Positions 46,807-56,628 are shown, counted from the stretch's first letter. The stretch is DNA of 64,000 bases from Phenylobacterium sp. (GCF_004297125.1 NZ_SCVD01000039.1:308065-372064), one strand, 5' to 3'. Notes: generated from the letters alone by a model not told the origin. Numbers and translations are program-made.

Positions 46807-49800
46807 TTACCCCTCCAAATTCAACAACGCCGGATCACCCCCCTGCGCGGTGATGTTCACGCTCACCGCCCGCTCCACCGCATACCGCAGCAGCGCATGC
46901 GGCCCGCCGGCCTTCGGGCCCGTGCCCGACAGCCCCTCGCCCCCGAACGGCTGCACCCCCACCACCGCGCCGATCATGGACCGGTTCACATAGGCGTTGC
47001 CGGCCGGGACGGTGCGCTGGACCTCCTCGGCGAAGGCTTCGATGCGGCTGTGGACGCCCAGGGTCAGGCCGTAGCGGGCCTGGACCAGCGGGGCGGCGGC
47101 CCTGGCCAGCTTCGCCGGGTCGTAGCGGACCACGTGGAGGATCGGGCCGAACACCTCCTTCTGCAGGAACCCGGCGTCCGGGATCTCGGCCAGGGTGGGG
47201 GCGAAGAAGTGCCCGCCCGAGGGGATCGGCAGGCGGCCCAGGATCTTGGCCTCCCGGCCCAGCTTCTCGACGTGGGCCTCCAGCGAACCTTTAGCGTCCG
47301 CATCGATCACCGGGCCGATGTCGGTGCGCGGGTCGGAGGGGTCGCCGACCACCAGGGTCTGCATGGCGCCCTTCAGGCCCTCGATCAGCAGCTCGGCGGT
47401 CTCGTTGGGCACGAACAGCAGGCGCAGCGCCGAGCAGCGCTGGCCGGCCGAGCCGAAGCCCGAGATCAGCACGTCGTCCAGCACCTGTTCGCGCAGCGCC
47501 GTGGTGTCGACGAACATGGCGTTGAGGCCGCCGGTCTCGGCGATGAAGGGGACGATGGGTCCCTGCCGCGCCGCGAGCGTGCGGTTGATCGCCCAGGCGG
47601 TGTCGGTGCCGCCGGTGAAGGCCACGCCGTCGCAGCCCGGATGCGCGGTCAGCGCCGCGCCCACGGTGGCGCCATCACCCGGCAAGAGGTGAAGGAGTTC
47701 GGCCGGGACGCCGGCGGCGTGGAACAGCTTGATGGCCTCGGTGGCGACGATCGGGGTCTGTTCGGCGGGCTTGGCCAGCACGCCGTTGCCGGCGGCGAGC
47801 GCCGCGGCGATCTGGCCGGTGAAGATGGCCAGGGGGAAGTTCCAGGGGCTGATGCAGACGAAGACGCCGCGGCCATGCAGACTGAGCTGGTTCGTCTCCC
47901 CCACGGGCCCGCGCATGGTCTCAGGCGTCGCGAACTGCCGCTCGGCCAGGTAGGCGTAGTAGCGGCAGAAGTCGGCGGCCTCGCGGACCTCGGCGATGGC
48001 GTCGCCAAGCGTCTTGCCGGCCTCGCGCACGCAGATCGCGATCAGCCGGTCGCGGTCGGCCTCCAGGGCGTCGCCCATGGCGCGGAGCACCTTGGCGCGC
48101 CCCTCGCCGCCCCGCAGGTCCCAGGCGGGCTGGGCCGCCTTGGCCGCCGCGAAGGCCCTGTCCACGTCCGCCGTGGAGGCCGGCCAGACCTGGCCGATCT
48201 TGTGGGAAAGGACGGTCGGCGACACGGCCGCCTGGCCCGCGCCGTCCTTGACCAACCTGCCGCCGACGATCGGAGCGCCTTCCAGCATCTCCTCGTCCAG
48301 GGCCGTGATGGCGATGGTCAGGCGGTCGCGCACGGCGGCGACGGAGAGGTCGAGGCCGCCGGAGTTGCGGCGGCCGGGGCCATAGAGGTCGCGCGGCAGG
48401 GGGATGCGCGGGTGCGGGCCGGCGCCGGCCCCCTCGACCGCGGTGATGGGGTCGACCACCACCTTCGACACCGGCGTCTTCTCGTCCAGCAGGGCATGGA
48501 CGAAAGAGGTGTTGGCGCCGTTCTCCAGCAGCCGGCGCACCAGGTAGGGCAGCAGGTCCTCATGGCTGCCGACCGGCGCATAGACGCGCAGCGGGAAGTC
48601 GCCGTAGCGGTCCCTGGCCGAGGCATAGAGCGCCTCGCCCATGCCGTGCAGGCGCTGGAATTCCGGGCTCAGGCCCATCTGGCTGGCCATCAGGCGCACG
48701 GCCGCGAGCGTGTGGGCGTTGTGGGTGGCGAACTGGCCGTAGAGGTGCGGGGCGGCGCTGAGCAGGGCGCGCGCGCAGGCCAGGTAGGAGACGTCGGTGG
48801 CCGCCTTCGTCGTGTAGACGGGATAGCCGTCCAGCCCGGCCACCTGGGCCCGCTTGATCTCCGAATCCCAGTAGGCGCCCTTCACCAGGCGGACCATCAG
48901 CCGGCGGCCGCTGGCGCGCGCGATGCCGGCGACGGCCTCGATCGTCTGGGGTCCGCGCTTCTGGTAGGCCTGGACCGCCAGGCCCAGGCCGCGCCAGGCG
49001 CCGAGCGAGGGTTCGCGGGCCAGCCGGTCCAGCAGCTCCAGCGAGATGGCCAGGCGGTCGGCTTCCTCCGCGTCGAGGGTGAAGTTGATGTCGGCCTCGG
49101 CGGCGATCTGGGCGAGGCGCACGAGGCGGGGATAGAGGTCGGCGAACACCCGCTCGGCCTGGCGCGCCTCGTAGCGCGGCGACAGGGCCGAGAGCTTCAC
49201 CGAGACCCCGTGGCCGCGTTCGGGGCCTTGCCCCTTGGCGTGCCTGGCGACGCTGCGGATGGCGTCGGCGTAGGCCTTTTCGTAGCGGTCGGCGTCGGTG
49301 TCGGTGCGGGCGCCCTCGCCCAGCATGTCGAAGGAACAGACGAAGCCGTCGGCGCCGGCCCGCTTGATCGCCTTCTCGATGGTGGCGCCCAGGACGAACT
49401 GCTCGCCCATGATGCGGACCGCGGCGCCCACGGCGCGGCGGATCACCGGCTCGCCCAGCCGCCCGGCCAGGCGCTTGATGAAGCCCGGCAGGTCGTCGCG
49501 GGCTTCCTGGTCCGGGTCGATGATCTTGCCGGTCAGCATCAGGCTCCAGGTGGAGGCGTTGACCAGCATGGAGTCCGACTGTCCGGCGTGGCTGGACCAG
49601 TCGGCCGAGGCGATCTTCTCGGCGATCAGCTTGTCGCGGGTCTGTTCGTCGGGCGTGCGCAGCAGGGCCTCGGCCAGGCACATGAGGGCCAGGCCCTCGC
49701 GGGTGGAGAGGCTGAACTCCTGCAGGAAGCTCTCGACCACGCCCTGGCGGTCGGCGGTCTTCCGCGCCGCACGGACCAGCGCCTCGGCCTCGACCTGCAC

Positions 49801-49902
49801 CGCCTCGCGGTCCTGCAGGGAGAGCGGCCTGGCGGCCAGGATCGCTGCCAGCGTCGTACGTTCGTCGGCGAATTTCGCCATGTCCAGGTGATCGAACGCC
49901 AT
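46807..49902 (-). CDS. putA: bifunctional proline dehydrogenase / P5C dehydrogenase
   Basis: About 1031 residues. It oxidises proline to glutamate in two steps, passing electrons to the quinone pool. The proline dehydrogenase barrel (about 80-480) includes FTLDAEEADRL and VRLVKGAYWDSEIKRAQ with the FAD-site Lys/Asp, and the APVGSHEDLLPYLVRRLLENGA block. The aldehyde dehydrogenase part has ISPWNFPLAIFTGQ, the ETGGLNAM general base and GSAGQRCSALR with the catalytic Cys. No N-terminal ribbon-helix-helix DNA-binding domain is present, so it is not autoregulatory; the divergent Lrp-type gene is the likely regulator. I prefer the ATG at 49902 (GGAG 6 nt upstream) over those at 49914 and 49947. Confidence 0.95.
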   Translation of the reverse strand: MAFDHLDMAKFADERTTLAAILAARPLSLQDREAVQVEAEALVRAARKTADRQGVVESFLQEFSLSTREGLALMCLAEALLRTPDEQTRDKLIAEKIASADWSSHAGQSDSMLVNASTWSLMLTGKIIDPDQEARDDLPGFIKRLAGRLGEPVIRRAVGAAVRIMGEQFVLGATIEKAIKRAGADGFVCSFDMLGEGARTDTDADRYEKAYADAIRSVARHAKGQGPERGHGVSVKLSALSPRYEARQAERVFADLYPRLVRLAQIAAEADINFTLDAEEADRLAISLELLDRLAREPSLGAWRGLGLAVQAYQKRGPQTIEAVAGIARASGRRLMVRLVKGAYWDSEIKRAQVAGLDGYPVYTTKAATDVSYLACARALLSAAPHLYGQFATHNAHTLAAVRLMASQMGLSPEFQRLHGMGEALYASARDRYGDFPLRVYAPVGSHEDLLPYLVRRLLENGANTSFVHALLDEKTPVSKVVVDPITAVEGAGAGPHPRIPLPRDLYGPGRRNSGGLDLSVAAVRDRLTIAITALDEEMLEGAPIVGGRLVKDGAGQAAVSPTVLSHKIGQVWPASTADVDRAFAAAKAAQPAWDLRGGEGRAKVLRAMGDALEADRDRLIAICVREAGKTLGDAIAEVREAADFCRYYAYLAERQFATPETMRGPVGETNQLSLHGRGVFVCISPWNFPLAIFTGQIAAALAAGNGVLAKPAEQTPIVATEAIKLFHAAGVPAELLHLLPGDGATVGAALTAHPGCDGVAFTGGTDTAWAINRTLAARQGPIVPFIAETGGLNAMFVDTTALREQVLDDVLISGFGSAGQRCSALRLLFVPNETAELLIEGLKGAMQTLVVGDPSDPRTDIGPVIDADAKGSLEAHVEKLGREAKILGRLPIPSGGHFFAPTLAEIPDAGFLQKEVFGPILHVVRYDPAKLARAAAPLVQARYGLTLGVHSRIEAFAEEVQRTVPAGNAYVNRSMIGAVVGVQPFGGEGLSGTGPKAGGPHALLRYAVERAVSVNITAQGGDPALLNLEG

Positions 49903-50004
49903 CTGCTTCTCCATGCTTGAGACCGTACGGAGTAATCGACCCTTCACCGAATGTGCTACGGTAGATCGGAACCTTCCCCGAAGAACGTCGGCCCGGAGCT
50001 CTCG

Positions 50005-50475
50005 ATGTCGAATAATCTACGGCTGGACGATACCGACCGCCGGCTCCTGCGGACCCTGCAGGCCGACGGGCGCATCAGCAACGCCGAACTGGCCGAGCGC
50101 TGCAACCTCTCGCCCTCGGCCTGCTCGGACCGCGTCCGGCGCCTGCGCGAGAGCGGCTACATCACCGGCTTCGCGGCCCTGGTCGATCCGGAGAAGGTCG
50201 AGCGCGGGGTGCTGATCTTCGTGGAGGTGGTGCTGGACCGAACCACCCCCGAGGTGTTCGAGACCTTCGCCGCCGCGGCGCGGCGCGCGCCCGACATCCT
50301 GGAGTGCCACATGGTGGCCGGCGGCTTCGACTACCTGATCAAGTCCCGGGTGCGCGACCTGGCCGCCTGGCGGACCTTCCTGGAGGAGGTTCTGGTCCGC
50401 ATCCCCGGCGTCCGGGAGACCCGCACCTATGCGGTGCTGGAAGAGGTCAAGTCGACGACACAATTGCCGATCTAG
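50005..50475 (+). CDS. putR: Lrp/AsnC-family regulator, probable PutR
   Basis: 156 residues. The N-terminal helix-turn-helix reads LDDTDRRLLRTLQADGRISN and AELAERCNLSPSACSDRVRRL. A RAM/AsnC ligand domain follows with DILECHMVAGGFDYLIKSRV. The ATG at 50005 has GGAG at good distance. Divergent from putA with 102 bp between starts; in alphaproteobacteria such Lrp-type PutR proteins activate putA in response to proline. A CCGTACGG palindrome at 49923-49930 in the gap may be part of its site. Confidence 0.88.
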   Translation: MSNNLRLDDTDRRLLRTLQADGRISNAELAERCNLSPSACSDRVRRLRESGYITGFAALVDPEKVERGVLIFVEVVLDRTTPEVFETFAAAARRAPDILECHMVAGGFDYLIKSRVRDLAAWRTFLEEVLVRIPGVRETRTYAVLEEVKSTTQLPI

Positions 50476-50478
50476 CGC

Positions 50479-50514
50479 CCACAAGAAAAGGGCCCGGTGT
50501 CGCCACCGGGCCCT
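50479..50514 (-). terminator. intrinsic terminator after the OmpA-family gene
   Basis: A perfect 11-bp stem (AGGGCCCGGTG at 50489-50499, complement 50504-50514) with a TCGC loop, followed on the minus strand by TTTTCTTG. It also lies just past the putR stop and could act on both. Confidence 0.8.
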
Positions 50515-50541
50515 CAACCTTAGTCGCTGTCTTGGATCGAG

Positions 50542-51744
50542 TTAGAAGTTGATGTCGATCGTCGAACGGCGGTTCAGCGGTTCCTTGACGCCGTCGCCGG
50601 TGGCGACCGCAGGCATGGTCTCACCCTTCCAGTCGACGGAGAGGGCGGTCTGGTTCACGCCCGAGCCGACCAGGGCGTCGGCCACGGCCTTCGCACGGCG
50701 TTCGGACAGACGCACGTTGTAGGTCGCCGAACCGGAGGTGTCGGCATGGCCCACGACGACCACGCGAGTGGCGTTGCCGCCCTTGGCGTAGTTGGCCGCG
50801 TCGCTGATCACCGCCTGGGCTTCCGGCGTGATCACGTACTGATCGAACGGGAAGTAGACGATGAATTGCTTCGCCTCGTAGGCCGGCGGAGGCGGCGGCG
50901 GGGGCGGGGGCGGCGGAGGCGGGGGCGGCGGAGGCGGCGGAGGCGGCGGGGGCGGAGGCGGCGGGGGCGGCGGAGCCGCGAAGAGGTACCGCAGGCCCAG
51001 CGTCACCGACTGGTCCTTGTATTCGCCCGAGAACACGCCCGGCTGCAGGCCGGTCGCCAGGCTGCCGGTGGACGTGAAGTCCAGGTCCGAACCGGCCAGG
51101 TAGCGGTAGGTCAGGTCGACGCTGAGCTGGTCGGTGGCCTTCCAGGCCAGACCGGCGATCAGCTGATAGGCGAAGGCCGTGTCGGAGTCGTCGATGTTCA
51201 GGTTCTGGATGGCGTTGGCCGCCGTCACTGGAGCCGGGATGTTCGAGAACTGACCCGTGACGTCCATCTTGACGTGGTTCGCGCCGATGCCGGCCCCGAT
51301 GAACGGGTTCAGCACCGAGCCGGGCAGGATGTCATAGATGACGTTGCCCATGACGGTCCAAGAGGACACGTCGCCATCGGGCGAACCGCAGGCCGGCGAA
51401 GCGGTGGTGCGCGTCACGTTCGGGGTGCAGAGGCCGACGACGGCCTGGTTCGAGCCACCACGCACCGACTCGATGTCGCCGCTGCGGTAGCCGACTTCCA
51501 GTTCGACGCGCCAGTGGTCGTTCAGTTGATAGCCGAGACGGGCGAAGCCGGCCCAATCATCTTCCTGGTTGAAATCCCACTGATAGGGAGCGCCGTTCGC
51601 GGCATTGTTGGACGACGTGGTCTCGAGCGAGTCGGGCCAGTGATAGCCAAGGTCGACAGCGCCGTACCAGCCTTCTTGCGCGGAGGCGCCGGACGCGGCG
51701 AACGCCGCCGCCATCGCGACCCCAGCCAGGAGTTTCAATTTCAT
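50542..51744 (-). CDS. OmpA-family outer-membrane protein with a 30-proline linker
   Basis: 400 residues. A signal peptide (1-22, ASGASAQ) precedes an eight-stranded OmpA-like barrel (about 24-255) with GYHWPDS and RVELEVGYRSGD strands and a central IYDILPGSVLNPFIGAGIG. An uninterrupted run of 30 prolines follows (residues 258-287, encoded at 50884-50973). The C-terminal OmpA/MotB peptidoglycan-binding domain (about 290-400) has VVGHADTSGSATYN and LSERRAKAV with the Asp and Arg that bind diaminopimelate. It links outer membrane to cell wall. Ribosome site GAGAGGG, with its own terminator downstream. Confidence 0.94.
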   Translation of the reverse strand: MKLKLLAGVAMAAAFAASGASAQEGWYGAVDLGYHWPDSLETTSSNNAANGAPYQWDFNQEDDWAGFARLGYQLNDHWRVELEVGYRSGDIESVRGGSNQAVVGLCTPNVTRTTASPACGSPDGDVSSWTVMGNVIYDILPGSVLNPFIGAGIGANHVKMDVTGQFSNIPAPVTAANAIQNLNIDDSDTAFAYQLIAGLAWKATDQLSVDLTYRYLAGSDLDFTSTGSLATGLQPGVFSGEYKDQSVTLGLRYLFAAPPPPPPPPPPPPPPPPPPPPPPPPPPPPPPAYEAKQFIVYFPFDQYVITPEAQAVISDAANYAKGGNATRVVVVGHADTSGSATYNVRLSERRAKAVADALVGSGVNQTALSVDWKGETMPAVATGDGVKEPLNRRSTIDINF

Positions 51745-52267
51745 AATTAGAGCCCTCTCGTTGCCCTCAGGTGGTGCGGCCGTTTGACCCAGCCGCCGTT
51801 ATATCAAGGACCAACCGTTGCGAAAGTGTCGCTGCTGCCACACTCCGCGCCCAATTTGGTCAGCTTTCCCAAGCTCTACCAGGACGCCAGCCGCTTCATC
51901 CCCTGCCAATGACAGGATTTGCACGGGATCGCCAGCACAGTCGTCCAAACGGCCCGTCCGGCAGGCGCCGCACGGGCCAATCCTCATCTGCCAAGACCTC
52001 CGCGAGTCTGCAACGCACGCGAGATCGCGTCCGTCGAGTTCTGACGAAAGTCGTTGGCGTTGTTTGTAAAGGCGTTGGAACGACGCAGCACAAGGCGCGA
52101 ACTCTCGTCCGCGCGCCGACCGTCCGGTTCCCAACGTCCTGAACTCATGCAGCCCAATCCCCGGGGGTTCCCCCTCGTATGCCCGCCGAAACGGATCAAG
52201 GTTACGCTTGGTTCCCTTCGCATGAACCTGGGATGAAATTTTTCCGGCACCGCAATGCAGGCGCCGT
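51745..52267. other. gene-free stretch upstream of the OmpA gene
   Basis: No convincing gene: reading frames here are short, Arg-rich and lack the G/C third-position pattern. The part nearest the OmpA gene must hold its promoter (a TATAAC hexamer lies on the minus strand near 51800). The part next to the Kef gene holds no obvious terminator. Confidence 0.5.
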
Positions 52268-54055
52268 TCAGGCGTCGCGCTCGCGCTGGAACCGACGGGC
52301 CCGGCCCCCCAGGGACTCGGGCCGATTCAGGGCCTTCCGGAATTCGTCCCGCCGCTCGTGGATCGACGCGATCACCAGGCCCATCGGCACGCCGATCTCC
52401 ACGAGCACCGCTTCGGAGAGCTGCAGGCTGGCCTCGACCGTCTCGGGCACGGCGTCAGTGGCGCCCAGGTCATAGAGCCGTTGTGCGTGACGCGCGTCGC
52501 GGGCGCGGGCCACGATAGTCAGGTCGGGGCGCAGGCCGCGGGCCACGGCGACGATGCCCTCCACCCCTTCCGGATCGTCCATGGTGACCACCAGCGCCGG
52601 CGCGTCGGCCAAGCCGCAGCGCATCAGGAATTCTTCCCGTGCGGCGTCGCCGAAGTAGATCGCTTCGCCCGCGCGACGCCCCTGCTCCACCAGCCTGGCG
52701 TCGAGTTCGGCGCCGACCCAGGGAATCTCGTGGCGGCGAAGCATGTCGCCCACCAGCCGGCCGACCCGGCCATAGCCGACCACCAGCACCTTGGGCTCGG
52801 TGTCGGAGTCGGCTTGGCCCTCGGGCTCCGGCGGCAGTTCGCTGGGCGCGATCTTTCGGCCGCCCAGCCGCAGGCCCAGCTGGGCCAGGAAGGGAATCGA
52901 GAACATCGAGAGGGTGGCCGCGACCAGGGCGGTCTGGCCGACGGTGCGCTCCACCAACCCCTGGTCCATCGCCTGGCCGAGGATGACGAAGGCGAATTCG
53001 CCGGCGCCGGCCAGCAGCAGGGCCGCCTCGATGGCCGCGCGCGTCTTCAGGCGGAACGCCTTGGCCAGAAGGAAGACCACCAGACAGTTCATCGTCACGA
53101 GCCCGGCCGCCGAGCCCAGGATCACCAGGGGGCGGTCGAGCAGGAGGGGGACGTTCAGCCCGATCCCCACCGAGATGAAGAACATCCCCAGCAGCAGGCC
53201 CTTGAACGGCTCGACCCGCACCTCGACCTCGTGCCGGAACTCGGTCTCGGCCAGCAGCAGGCCAGCCACGAACGCGCCCAGCGCCATGGAGAGGCCGGCC
53301 AGCGCGCTGACCAGGCCTGCGCCCACCACCACCAGCAGGGACGCGGCGAGGAACAATTCCTCGCTCTTGGCCTTGGCGACCGAGCGCAGCATCGGGCGCA
53401 GCAACAGGCGGCCGAACAGGAACAGCGCCGCGACGCCGGCGATCGCAGGCAACAGCGACAGCAGCATCGACGGCGAGAACGGCTCGTCCGATCGCCGGCC
53501 CATCAGCGTCAGCGTCACCAAGATGGGGGCCACCGCCAGATCCTGGAACAGCAGCACCGAGAAGGTCGCCCGGCCGGCCATGGCGTGCTGGCGCTTCTGT
53601 TCCGCCAGGATGGGCATGACGATGGCGGTGGACGACAGCGCCAGCGCCGCGCCGATGGCGATCGCGGCGGCCGGCGGCTGGCCCATCATCAGCGCGGCGA
53701 GGGCCGTGACAGTCAGGCAGAGGGCCACCTGCAGCGCGCCCATGCCGAACACGTAGCGGCGCAGCGACCGCAGGCGCTCCCACGACAGCTCCAGCCCGAT
53801 GGTGAACAGCAGGAAGACCACCCCGAGCTCGGCCAGCTGGGCCAGCTCTCCGGGATTGTCGATGGTGAAGGCGTTCAGCCAGGTGACCTCGTGGGCGAGG
53901 CTGCCGAGGCCATAGGGCCCGAGGACGACGCCGGCGCCCAGGAACCCCAGGATCGGGCTGACGCGCCATCGACGGAACAGCGGGACCACGACGCCGGCGG
54001 TCGCGAGGAACAGGACGACATCCTTGTAGGCGCCAGGCTGAACGTGGCCTTCCAT
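52268..54055 (-). CDS. Kef-type monovalent cation:proton antiporter with TrkA-N domain
   Basis: 595 residues of the CPA2 family. Twelve or so membrane segments (about 10-390) include FLGAGVVLGPYGLG and LFTIGLELSW, an FQDLAVAPIL helix with the ion-binding aspartate, and FFISVGIGLNVP. A soluble TrkA-N (RCK) domain follows (about 420-535) with VVGYGRVGRLVGDML as the NAD-binding GxGxxG loop. The C-terminal tail is charged. It exports K+ (or Na+) in exchange for H+, as in glutathione-gated KefB/C. The ATG at 54055 has GGAGA upstream; an ATG at 54091 would place that site inside the gene. Confidence 0.9.
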   Translation of the reverse strand: MEGHVQPGAYKDVVLFLATAGVVVPLFRRWRVSPILGFLGAGVVLGPYGLGSLAHEVTWLNAFTIDNPGELAQLAELGVVFLLFTIGLELSWERLRSLRRYVFGMGALQVALCLTVTALAALMMGQPPAAAIAIGAALALSSTAIVMPILAEQKRQHAMAGRATFSVLLFQDLAVAPILVTLTLMGRRSDEPFSPSMLLSLLPAIAGVAALFLFGRLLLRPMLRSVAKAKSEELFLAASLLVVVGAGLVSALAGLSMALGAFVAGLLLAETEFRHEVEVRVEPFKGLLLGMFFISVGIGLNVPLLLDRPLVILGSAAGLVTMNCLVVFLLAKAFRLKTRAAIEAALLLAGAGEFAFVILGQAMDQGLVERTVGQTALVAATLSMFSIPFLAQLGLRLGGRKIAPSELPPEPEGQADSDTEPKVLVVGYGRVGRLVGDMLRRHEIPWVGAELDARLVEQGRRAGEAIYFGDAAREEFLMRCGLADAPALVVTMDDPEGVEGIVAVARGLRPDLTIVARARDARHAQRLYDLGATDAVPETVEASLQLSEAVLVEIGVPMGLVIASIHERRDEFRKALNRPESLGGRARRFQRERDA

Positions 54056-54165
54056 CAGGTCTCCGATTTTTCGATAGGCCCAATATGGCAAAGCCGGACG
54101 GCTTGCGTAATCCCGCGATCGGTTTAGGACGCCGGTTTGTGGGATTGCCGGCTGATCGAGCGAAG

Positions 54166-54525
54166 ATGGAGCGCGCCGAGCGCAGGGCGATGATCGCCCT
54201 GCTGGCGGTGTTCGCCCTGTTGGTGCAGTCGCTGATCCCGGCCTTCGCGATGGCCGCCCCCGCGGCCGCCGGCGAGATGCTGATCTGCACCCAGATGGGC
54301 CTGCAGACCGGGCCCGGCGACACCGGCGCGCCGGCGCAGCAGCATTCGTGCAAGCACTGCCTTTGCCCGGCGCCGACCACCGCTCCGCCGTCGGCCCCCG
54401 CCGCGCAGCGGATCGTCTATGCGGCGACCCAGGCGCCTGACGCCCCGAAGCCGCAGCGACTCACCCCGCCGGCCCGCGCACCGCCGCGGCCCCCCGGCCA
54501 GGGCCCACCGACCTCCTACGCCTGA
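54166..54525 (+). CDS. DUF2946-like secreted protein of a copper locus
   Basis: About 119 residues. N-terminal hydrophobic helix (RRAMIALLAVFALLVQSLIP), a signal or anchor, then LICTQMG and a cysteine pair in HSCKHCLCPAP, and a Pro/Ala-rich tail. This is the pattern of DUF2946 proteins found before copper-linked TonB receptors. The cysteines and His could bind metal. The start at 54166 leaves room for a promoter between it and the divergent Kef gene; an in-frame ATG at 54085 is possible. First gene of an apparent four-gene copper operon. Confidence 0.72.
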   Translation: MERAERRAMIALLAVFALLVQSLIPAFAMAAPAAAGEMLICTQMGLQTGPGDTGAPAQQHSCKHCLCPAPTTAPPSAPAAQRIVYAATQAPDAPKPQRLTPPARAPPRPPGQGPPTSYA

Positions 54526-54585
54526 TCGACGTCGCCGGCGCGCGGATCCCGCGCGCCCGTCATCCTGCGTTTGGAGTCCATTCCC

Positions 54586-56628
54586 ATGTCCATGACTTGG
54601 CGCGCGCTGCTGCTCGCCGCTTCCGCCCTGCCTGCCGTCGCCCACGCGGAGGCCGAGGCCCCGCCCACCGTCGACACCGTGATCGTCACCGGCGCCCGCA
54701 ATCCCGAGGACCCGCCCGCCGTCGCCGACGCCCGCAAGCGGCTGTCCGAGACACCGGGCGCCGTATCGGTCGTCTCGGCCGAGTCCTACGAGAAGCGATT
54801 CGCGCTCGCCCTGGACGACGTGCTGCGCGACGTCCCGGGCGTCTATGCCCAGCGCAAGTGGGGCGGCGACATCCGCATCTCGATCCGCGGCTCGGGAATC
54901 GGCAACGCCAACCACAACCGCGGCCTGCTGATCGCCCAGGACCGCCTGCCCCTCAACGAGGCAGACGGCTATGGCGACAGCCAGTCGATCGACCCGCTGA
55001 TCGCACGGTTCACGGAGGTCTATCGCGGCGGGAATGCGCTCCGCTTCGGCGGCGCCCTGCTGGGCGGGGCGGTCAATGTCGTGACGCCCACGGGCAAGAA
55101 CGCCGGCTATGAAGACCTCGTCCGGATCGATGGCGGCAGCTACGGCATGCTGCGCGAGCATGCGGCCGTCGCCCGCGTCCATGGCGACTGGGACGTCTTC
55201 GCGGCCGCCACCAACCAGACCGGCCAGGGTTACCGGCCGCAAAGTCAGCAGAACATCCAGTTCGGGGCGCTGAACGTGGGCCGCAGCTTCGGCGAAGACC
55301 GCGAGGTCCGGCTGGTCGTCAACGGCTGGAACATCAATCAGGAAATCCCAGGCGCGCTTACCCGGCCGCAATTCGACACCGATCCGCGCCAGGCGGCGGC
55401 CGGAAACTACGCCAACGACCAGGGCCGCAACCAGCGGGGCCTGCGCGGTTCCCTGCGTGCGACCTGGCGGCTCTCGGACAGCACCGTGCTGGAGGCCGGC
55501 GGCTACGCGGTGTGGAAGGACCTCGATCACCCGATCTTCCAGGTGATCGACCAGCAGAGCCGCAACTACGCCGCCTTCGCCCGGCTGGACTGGGAGGGCG
55601 AACTGGGCGGCATGCGCGCCGACGCCTACGGAGGCGTGTGGGTCCGCACCGGCGACCTCGACTCCAACTTCTACGGGAATGTGAAGGGCGCCCGGGGCGG
55701 TCCTACCTCGCGCACGCTGCAGAACGCCGACGCCACCGACGTCTTCGGCGAGGGCCGGTTGTTCGTCACGGACCGTCTTGCGGTGGTCGCCGGCGGGACC
55801 TGGGGCCAGGCCAGGCGCGACTATACGAGCTTCGCGATCCCAGGTGTCGCCGGCACGATCAACCTGAAGGCCAGGAAGGACTATGATTGGGTGGCGCCGC
55901 GCGTGGGCCTGCTCTGGGAGGGCGGCGACGGGGTCCAGGTGTTCGCGAACGTCACCAAGTCGGTGGAGCCACCGAACCTGGGCTCGATGTCGCCCACCAA
56001 TCTGGGCTTCGCCCCCGTGAAGGCGCAGGAGGCCTGGACCGCCGAGGTCGGGACGCGTGGGCGGCGCGGTCCGCTCCTGTGGGACGTCACGATCTACCGC
56101 GCCTGGCTCGACAGGGAACTGCTGCAGTACACGGTGGACGCCAACACCCCGGCCTCGACGCTCAACGCCGACAAGACCCTCCACCAGGGGATCGAGGCGA
56201 CACTGGACTGGCAGGTGGTCGCGGGCCTGCGGCTGCGGCAGACCTACACGCTCTCGGACTTCAGGTTCGACGGCGATCGCCAGTACGGCGACAACCGCCT
56301 GCCCATCGTGCCCAAGCACTTCTACCGGGCGGAGCTGCGCTACGATCACCCGGCCGGCTGGTTCGTCGCGCCCTCGGTGGAATGGTCGGCCTCGAAGATC
56401 CAGGTGGACTATGTGAACCGGACCCAGGCCCCGTCCTACGCGGTGCTGAACCTGAACGCCGGCTACGCGGTCAACGAGCAGATCACGCTGTTCCTCGACA
56501 TCCGCAACCTGGCGGACAAGGCCTACATCTCCAATGTCCAGGCGCAGATCCGCGCCCAGCCCGCCACGGCGGCCTATTGGCCCGGAGACGGGCGCTCTGT
56601 GTTCGGAGGCCTGCAATGGTCGTTCTGA
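54586..56628 (+). CDS. TonB-dependent receptor, probably copper-related
   Basis: About 680 residues with a signal peptide (1-21, ALPAVAHA) and a TonB-box-like TVDTVIVTGARN. The plug carries VLRDVPGVYAQRKWGGDIRI and YRGGNALRFGGALLGGAVN. The barrel ends FGGLQWSF with terminal Phe. It resembles OprC/NosA-like copper receptors in size, and context supports this: a DUF2946-like gene before it, then DUF1775 and PCu(A)C genes. The ATG at 54586 has GGAG eight bases upstream; an earlier in-frame start at 54571 lacks one. Confidence 0.82.
   Translation: MSMTWRALLLAASALPAVAHAEAEAPPTVDTVIVTGARNPEDPPAVADARKRLSETPGAVSVVSAESYEKRFALALDDVLRDVPGVYAQRKWGGDIRISIRGSGIGNANHNRGLLIAQDRLPLNEADGYGDSQSIDPLIARFTEVYRGGNALRFGGALLGGAVNVVTPTGKNAGYEDLVRIDGGSYGMLREHAAVARVHGDWDVFAAATNQTGQGYRPQSQQNIQFGALNVGRSFGEDREVRLVVNGWNINQEIPGALTRPQFDTDPRQAAAGNYANDQGRNQRGLRGSLRATWRLSDSTVLEAGGYAVWKDLDHPIFQVIDQQSRNYAAFARLDWEGELGGMRADAYGGVWVRTGDLDSNFYGNVKGARGGPTSRTLQNADATDVFGEGRLFVTDRLAVVAGGTWGQARRDYTSFAIPGVAGTINLKARKDYDWVAPRVGLLWEGGDGVQVFANVTKSVEPPNLGSMSPTNLGFAPVKAQEAWTAEVGTRGRRGPLLWDVTIYRAWLDRELLQYTVDANTPASTLNADKTLHQGIEATLDWQVVAGLRLRQTYTLSDFRFDGDRQYGDNRLPIVPKHFYRAELRYDHPAGWFVAPSVEWSASKIQVDYVNRTQAPSYAVLNLNAGYAVNEQITLFLDIRNLADKAYISNVQAQIRAQPATAAYWPGDGRSVFGGLQWSF

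Noticed and set aside
46771..49920. 1049-codon open frame on the plus strand over putA
   Set aside because: Mirror of the putA coding frame; composition is low-complexity Ala/Gly/Arg and no motif is seen.
51771..52250. Short frames on both strands upstream of the OmpA gene
   Set aside because: They lack codon bias and homologous features; treated as intergenic.
52358..54127. 589-codon plus-strand frame over the Kef antiporter
   Set aside because: Shadow frame, Gln/Arg/His-rich, while the opposite frame is a clear CPA2 antiporter.
54124..56616. 830-codon minus-strand frame over the copper receptor
   Set aside because: Shadow of the TonB receptor; no domain or ribosome site.
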